Shown here in pieces: positions 59,539-64,000 of a DNA stretch of 64,000 nucleotides. A model generated the notes under the pieces. The model was not told where the DNA came from. It did no database searches and saw only the letters and a program-made list of their open reading frames with translations. Every line of letters starts with the position of its first letter. Position 1 is the stretch's first letter. The translations under genes were made by a program, and so were the position numbers. This DNA comes from Parafrigoribacterium_A soli (GTDB lineage Bacteria; Actinomycetota; Actinomycetes; Actinomycetales; Microbacteriaceae): NCBI RefSeq assembly GCF_040227235.1, contig NZ_JBELNZ010000002.1, positions 1 through 64,000 on the forward strand. Reading direction: 5' to 3'.

Positions 59539-61527
59539 TCAGTCTTCCCTCGCGGCGCTCGCGGCCATCCCGCTTCGGATCAGCTCCATCACACCGGAGT
59601 CCGCGAGCGTCGTGACGTCGCCATCCGGACGATCCTCTGCGACGTCGCGCAGCAGCCTGCGCATGATCTTGCCCGAGCGGGTCTTCGGCAGTTCGGCGAC
59701 GACCATGATCTGGCGCGGCTGGGCGATCTTGCCGATCTGGTTCGCGACATGCTCGCGCAGCTCGCGGACGACGTGCTCGCCGCCATCGCCCGCCTCGCTG
59801 CGCAGGATCACGAACGCCACGACCGCCTGGCCGGAGACGGGGTCGGAGGCGCCCACGACGGCCGCCTCGGCGACCTTTTCGTTCGAGACCAGTGCCGACT
59901 CGATCTCCGTCGTCGACAACCGGTGACCGGAGACGTTCATCACGTCGTCCACGCGGCCGAGCAGCCAGATGTCGCCATCCTCGTCCTTCTTCGCACCATC
60001 GCCGGCGAAGTACTGGCCGGGGAACTTCGACCAGTAGGTGTCGATGAACCGCTGGTCGTCGCCCCACACCGTGCGCAACATCGACGGCCACGGTTCCGTG
60101 ATCACGAGATAGCCGCCCGAGCCGTTCGGAACCGGGTTGCCCGATTCGTCGACCACCTCGGCAGAGATACCGGGCAGCGGAGTCATCGCGGCGCCGGGCT
60201 TCGCGTGGGTCACTCCGGGCAGCGAGCTGACCATGATGGCGCCCGTCTCGGTCTGCCACCAGGTGTCGACCACGGGCGTCGTGTCGTGGCCGATGTGGCG
60301 CCGGTACCAGACGTAGGCTTCGGGGTTGATCGGTTCGCCGACGGAACCGATCACGCGCAGGGTCGAGAGGTCGTACCTGGCCGGGATCTGGTGACCCCAC
60401 TTCATGTAGGTGCGGATGGCCGTGGGCGCGCAGTACAGGATCGAGACCTTGTACTTGTCCACGATCTCCCACCAGCGTCCGGTGTGCGGGGTGTCTGGGG
60501 TTCCCTCGTAGATCACCGAGGTAGTCCCGTTCGTGAGCGGACCGTAGACGATGTAGCTGTGGCCGGTGACCCAGCCGATGTCCGCGGCGGTCCAGTAGAC
60601 ATCCGTCTCGGGCTTCAGGTCGAACACCGCCCACTGCGTGTAGGCACACTGCGTGAGGTAGCCGGCCGAGGTGTGCAGGATGCCCTTCGGCTTGCCCGTG
60701 GTTCCCGAGGTGTACATGACGTAGAGCGGATGTTCGGAGTCGAAATACTCCGCCTCGTGCGTCGTGCTCGCCTTGTCTACGGTGTCGTGCCACCAGCGGT
60801 CGCGGCCGTCGGTCCAGTCGACCTCCTGGCCGGTGCGGCGCACGACCAGCACGGTGTGCACATCCGGGCATTCGAGCAGGGCCTCGTCGACCGCGGGCTT
60901 CAGTGCCGACGCCTTGCCCTTGCGGTAGCCGCCATCCGCGGTGATGACGACCTTGGCCTGGCAGTCATCGATCCGGCTGCGCAGCGCCTCGGACGAGAAT
61001 CCGCCGAACACCACGGTGTGCGGGGCGCCGATCCGCGCGCAGGCGAGCATCGCGACGATGGTCTCGGGAATCATCGGCATGTAGATGGCGACACGATCAC
61101 CCGCCTTCACTCCGAGGTCGACGAGCGTGTTGGCTGCCTGGCAGACCATCTCGGTCAGCTGGGAGTAGGTGATCTCCCTGCTGTCGCCGGGCTCACCCTC
61201 GAAGTAATAGGCGACCTTGTCGCCGCGGCCCGCGGCAACATGGCGGTCGAGGCAGTTCACGGCAACGTTGAGCTTTCCGCCGACGAACCACTTCGCGAAG
61301 GGTGGGTTGCTCCAGTCGAGCACCTCGTCCCAGCGGCGGTCCCAGTCGAGGCGCTCCGCCTGCTGCTCCCAGAACGCCAGTCGATCTGCGCGTGCCTCCT
61401 CGTACGCGGTGTGCTTCACGTTCGCCTGCGCCGTGAACTCGGGTGTCGGCGGGAAGCGTCGCTGCTCGTGCATGAGGTTGGTCAACACAGGTTCGGTATT
61501 CGGGGTGCCCACAACATCGCCTTTCAT
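59539..61527 (-). CDS. acs: Acetyl-CoA synthetase
   Basis: A 662-residue AMP-forming acetate-CoA ligase. It has MYTSGTTGKPKG, the Trp motif DTWWQTETGAIMV, YFAGDGAKKDEDGDIWLLGR and the adenylation Lys in LPKTRSGKIMRR, a known acetylation target in this family. It assimilates acetate into acetyl-CoA. The Met at 61527 is chosen because homology begins soon after; the frame is open to 61611. TAATAATAC on the minus strand near 61545-61555 could be a -10. Confidence 0.95.
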   Translation of the reverse strand: MKGDVVGTPNTEPVLTNLMHEQRRFPPTPEFTAQANVKHTAYEEARADRLAFWEQQAERLDWDRRWDEVLDWSNPPFAKWFVGGKLNVAVNCLDRHVAAGRGDKVAYYFEGEPGDSREITYSQLTEMVCQAANTLVDLGVKAGDRVAIYMPMIPETIVAMLACARIGAPHTVVFGGFSSEALRSRIDDCQAKVVITADGGYRKGKASALKPAVDEALLECPDVHTVLVVRRTGQEVDWTDGRDRWWHDTVDKASTTHEAEYFDSEHPLYVMYTSGTTGKPKGILHTSAGYLTQCAYTQWAVFDLKPETDVYWTAADIGWVTGHSYIVYGPLTNGTTSVIYEGTPDTPHTGRWWEIVDKYKVSILYCAPTAIRTYMKWGHQIPARYDLSTLRVIGSVGEPINPEAYVWYRRHIGHDTTPVVDTWWQTETGAIMVSSLPGVTHAKPGAAMTPLPGISAEVVDESGNPVPNGSGGYLVITEPWPSMLRTVWGDDQRFIDTYWSKFPGQYFAGDGAKKDEDGDIWLLGRVDDVMNVSGHRLSTTEIESALVSNEKVAEAAVVGASDPVSGQAVVAFVILRSEAGDGGEHVVRELREHVANQIGKIAQPRQIMVVAELPKTRSGKIMRRLLRDVAEDRPDGDVTTLADSGVMELIRSGMAASAARED

Positions 61528-61690
61528 GGAGTCCGTTTTGATACTCCGTATTATTACCGCTGCCCCAATCTTTAGTAAAGCATCCGAACAAATTCGGGAT
61601 CGTGTCGTCACCGGCCTGACCTGGGCGCCAGACGCCGAGATTGCGGCCCGTCAGCGGGGGATCGGCCCCGCATCCACATATCATTTGGGC
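61528..61690. other. Divergent intergenic region between acs and the permease gene
   Basis: This AT-richer stretch contains the acs promoter on the minus strand, a small dyad CCGAA-caaa-TTCGG (61584-61597), and for the plus-strand gene TATCAT (61679-61684) exactly 6 nt before its ATG. No gene is visible in it. Confidence 0.45.
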
Positions 61691-64000
61691 ATGGCTGAGA
61701 ACGACGAGGTGAGCGGTAGCGACGTCGCTGGCACGCCATATGTACCGGCGGGACCGCGACGCTCGACCTACACGCCGCCCACAGGCACATTTCCACCCGC
61801 GTTTCTCCAGTGGGAGGAGCCGCTGGGGGAGCAGTCCGACGGCGACCGCGAGCAGAGCGAACGCGCACAGGACACGCGAGTTGACGACGCGGATGCTTCC
61901 CCCGAGTCTGTGCGGAACGCCGAAGTAGAGTCCGGAGCCCGGGCGCCCGAGAGCCCAACGTCACCGTCGGCTCCGCCTTCCACGTCAACCGCCGACGAAC
62001 TTCCCGAGCCCCCGCGACGCAGGTCGCTGGAGGACGACGAACTGCTGCGCACCCTCTCTCCCGAGGTGGAGAAGCCGGCGAACACCCTCGATGCGATCGA
62101 GCAACTGCAGGCGGAGCTGGAGCTTCGCCAGCAGGAAGCTGCCGAGTTCACGGCATGGGAAGGCCGGATGCGGGCCATCGGCACGCCCGAGGCTCTCGAG
62201 ACCATTGCCGAAGTCGTTCCCCAGTTCACCGGCGTGATACCCATCATCACGACCCAGGCGGTGCCGGTGGTGCCACCGCCGACCCAGGTCGAACACACGG
62301 AGTCGTCGGACGGTGCCGCCGATCGAGCCAGCTGGACGCCGCCAGCGCCGGATGCGGATGCGGCCCCGTTCACGCCGCCGGCCGGTTCGCTGATCGTGCC
62401 GCCTCCCGGGCCGTCCGTGCAAGCCGAATCGTCCGTGCAAGTCGAGCCTTCCGCACAGCCGGAAGCTCCTGCAGCACCCGCACCGATCGTGGCAACCGAA
62501 CCGACTGTGGCAACCGAACCGACGGTACAAACCGAAGGGGACCGCGGCATCGGAACCGAACCGCCTGCCGAGCCGCACGAGCCGCCGGTCACGCGATTTG
62601 CGCCGACGATCGCCGCGACAGATGTGGGGGCCGCCCCGGCGGAAGCAGAAGCTGCACCGGAGACCGAGGGGGGTCGCGACGTTTCGGCTCCGGAGGACGC
62701 TCCCGTACCACCCGCGGAGTACGAATCTTTCGCACCTCCGACCGACCCGCCCGCCCCGGGTCCCGCGCCGTTCCTCCACCCGGAGCAATTTCCGCCGCCG
62801 CGCCTGGAAGAGCGCGTCGAGGTAGGCATGCTCGCTGAGCCGAACCTCAGCGACGACATCGTGCTTCGCCCACCGTGGCTGAGGCCTCCCGTGGAGCAGG
62901 CGCGCGACGCGGCCGGCGAACAGCTCGCTGACCACCCCGATGAGTCGTCTGTCGACGACAGCGCTGGGCCGCCCGATGAGGCGCCGCGTGGATCAGGGTC
63001 GGGCGACACCGTACCGACTGAAGCTCTGCGACCCGAGCTGGCGGATGCGGCCCGCTTCGCACCGGAGAACGCCGCTGCGGAGCTTCCGGAGGCTCCGGTG
63101 GACGAGCCGAACGTCCCCGAAGCACCGGTTCTCTACGAACTCGTCGATCCCAATGCACCCACGGTGCGGGCCACCGTGCGACCAGCGAATCCACACTTTG
63201 ATGCGCTTCTCATCGGTGACATCGAAGCTCCGCTCGCCACTGAGGGCACGCGACCGTTTTCGCTCGTGCACACCGAACCGCCGATCCTGCCGGCCTTGGA
63301 GGCCGCGGCGCCCGCCATCGATGTTCCGGTCGCCGAGGCTCCGGCCGGCGACGCGCCGACCCTGAATGCACCCGACATGGACGGGCGCACACTCGACACC
63401 GATTCGGATGACGACGACATCGATGAGACGGATCGTGCGATGGGCGAACTCGTCGGGCCATTCCCGGTGACCTCGGAGGGCGTGGTGGTGCTGCCGACCA
63501 CGCCGCCCGAAGCAGTCGAGGAGCATGGCGCAGTCGAGGAGCAGGGTGCGGTCGAGGACCAGGGTGTCGCGCGCCTGCCGGTGACCACGCGCGTGTTCAG
63601 CATCGAGTTGAGCGGCGAGGAAGCGACGCCTGAGGAGCACAGAACCGGTCGCGCAGCCCGCATGTTCTGGCTCTGGTTCGCCACCAACTCCTCGGTCGTC
63701 AGCGTGGCCTTCGGCGCCGCGCTGTTCGGCCTGGGCATGAGCCTGCGCCAGGCCATTCTCGCCGCGTTCATCGGTGTCGCGATCTCGTTCCTGCCGCTCG
63801 GCCTCGGCACCCTCGCGGGCAAGTGGAGCGGGCAGCCGACAATTGTGGTCTCGCGCGCGACCTTCGGACTGGTTGGCAACATCGTTCCCGCCATCCTCGC
63901 CTTCGTCACGAGGTTGTTCTGGGGCGCGGTGCTGCTCTGGCTGGTCGCCGCGTCAACGGCACACATCCTCGTGGGTGCTTCGCTCGGTGGTGCGCTCGGC
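61691..64000 (+). CDS. NCS1-type permease with a very long disordered N-terminus (partial, runs off the window)
   Basis: The frame is open without interruption from the ATG at 61691 to the last base, giving 770 codons, and the C-terminus is missing. Residues 1 to about 655 are Pro/Glu/Ala-rich and probably cytosolic and disordered. They include a short DDELLRTL block (about 115), a predicted coiled coil (about 134-162, LDAIEQLQAELELRQQEAAE), imperfect repeats ATEPTV (about 265-280) and AVEEHG/AVEEQG/AVEDQG (about 608-625). From about 656 membrane helices begin with the NCS1 (purine/cytosine permease) signature WLWFATNSSVVSVAFGAALF and QPTIVVSRATFGLVGNIVPA. The substrate is unknown. Confidence 0.85.
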   Translation, partial: MAENDEVSGSDVAGTPYVPAGPRRSTYTPPTGTFPPAFLQWEEPLGEQSDGDREQSERAQDTRVDDADASPESVRNAEVESGARAPESPTSPSAPPSTSTADELPEPPRRRSLEDDELLRTLSPEVEKPANTLDAIEQLQAELELRQQEAAEFTAWEGRMRAIGTPEALETIAEVVPQFTGVIPIITTQAVPVVPPPTQVEHTESSDGAADRASWTPPAPDADAAPFTPPAGSLIVPPPGPSVQAESSVQVEPSAQPEAPAAPAPIVATEPTVATEPTVQTEGDRGIGTEPPAEPHEPPVTRFAPTIAATDVGAAPAEAEAAPETEGGRDVSAPEDAPVPPAEYESFAPPTDPPAPGPAPFLHPEQFPPPRLEERVEVGMLAEPNLSDDIVLRPPWLRPPVEQARDAAGEQLADHPDESSVDDSAGPPDEAPRGSGSGDTVPTEALRPELADAARFAPENAAAELPEAPVDEPNVPEAPVLYELVDPNAPTVRATVRPANPHFDALLIGDIEAPLATEGTRPFSLVHTEPPILPALEAAAPAIDVPVAEAPAGDAPTLNAPDMDGRTLDTDSDDDDIDETDRAMGELVGPFPVTSEGVVVLPTTPPEAVEEHGAVEEQGAVEDQGVARLPVTTRVFSIELSGEEATPEEHRTGRAARMFWLWFATNSSVVSVAFGAALFGLGMSLRQAILAAFIGVAISFLPLGLGTLAGKWSGQPTIVVSRATFGLVGNIVPAILAFVTRLFWGAVLLWLVAASTAHILVGASLGGALG

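Overview
The window is high-GC (roughly two-thirds G+C by eye), densely packed actinobacterial chromosome, most likely from a member of the Microbacteriaceae (Micrococcales). The reasons are a DUF3145 protein, a DUF6328 protein, a PadR-linked permease-prefix protein, the aceE - fasR-like - fabD-fabH-acpP-fabF order, single-chain glycyl-tRNA synthetase, Ku/LigD end joining, and tRNAs without an encoded CCA. I could not assign a genus. No phage, conjugative module, CRISPR array or rRNA is visible.

Layout. 1-9.2 kb: a LysR regulator divergent from a class V PLP enzyme, then glyQS, an AbiEi/DUF559-type protein, a DsbA-like oxidoreductase with a tiny coupled CX4C protein, YbaK, dusB and dgt. Five of six copies of a ~100-bp palindromic intergenic element sit here. 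9.2-11.2 kb: dnaG. 11.4-19.8 kb: a peptide-type ABC transporter operon (binding lipoprotein, two permeases, a fused double ATPase, a third divergent ATPase) continuing with overlapping starts into a 2-hydroxyacid dehydrogenase and a lactonase. 19.9-24.7 kb: tRNA-Asn, a NarL-type two-component system, a SHOCT protein, an orphan kinase-like protein and AzlCD. 24.7-32.6 kb: deformylase, DMT transporter, a GT4 glycosyltransferase, tRNA-Met, a second YbaK-like protein, a PadR/permease-prefix pair with a clear palindromic operator, DUF6328, a flavodoxin-like protein and an Nramp-related transporter.

32.6-37.1 kb: a DNA end-processing cluster (topoisomerase IB, Ku, LigD). 37.3-42.2 kb: a cold shock protein, DUF2269, DUF1684, a family-A DNA polymerase, a second PadR regulator and DUF3145. 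42.3-51.1 kb, all minus: aceE, fasR-like regulator, fabD-fabH-acpP-fabF and a glycosyltransferase, linking acetyl-CoA supply to fatty acid synthesis. 51.3-57.3 kb: aldose epimerase, peroxiredoxin, tRNA-Val, AlkD-like repair protein, a GmrSD-like DUF262/DUF1524 protein divergent from a candidate Fe(II)/2-oxoglutarate oxygenase, and a secreted putative wall hydrolase. 57.4-61.5 kb: two tandem acyl-CoA synthetases. 61.7-64.0 kb: the first 770 codons of an NCS1-type permease with a ~650-residue disordered cytosolic extension, cut by the window end.

Three genome-level signals stand out. First, the palindromic element family, one copy of which has become the coding tail of a protein. Second, a recurring arrangement in which a -10 hexamer lies exactly 6 nt before the start codon in about a dozen genes, predicting leaderless mRNAs. 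Third, an apparent excess of the hexamer GGATGC/GCATCC. The best candidate for an undescribed functional unit is the divergent pair at 53.7-56.6 kb. There an iron-box-like palindrome overlaps the -35 regions of both a restriction-type nuclease gene and an iron-oxygenase-like gene.
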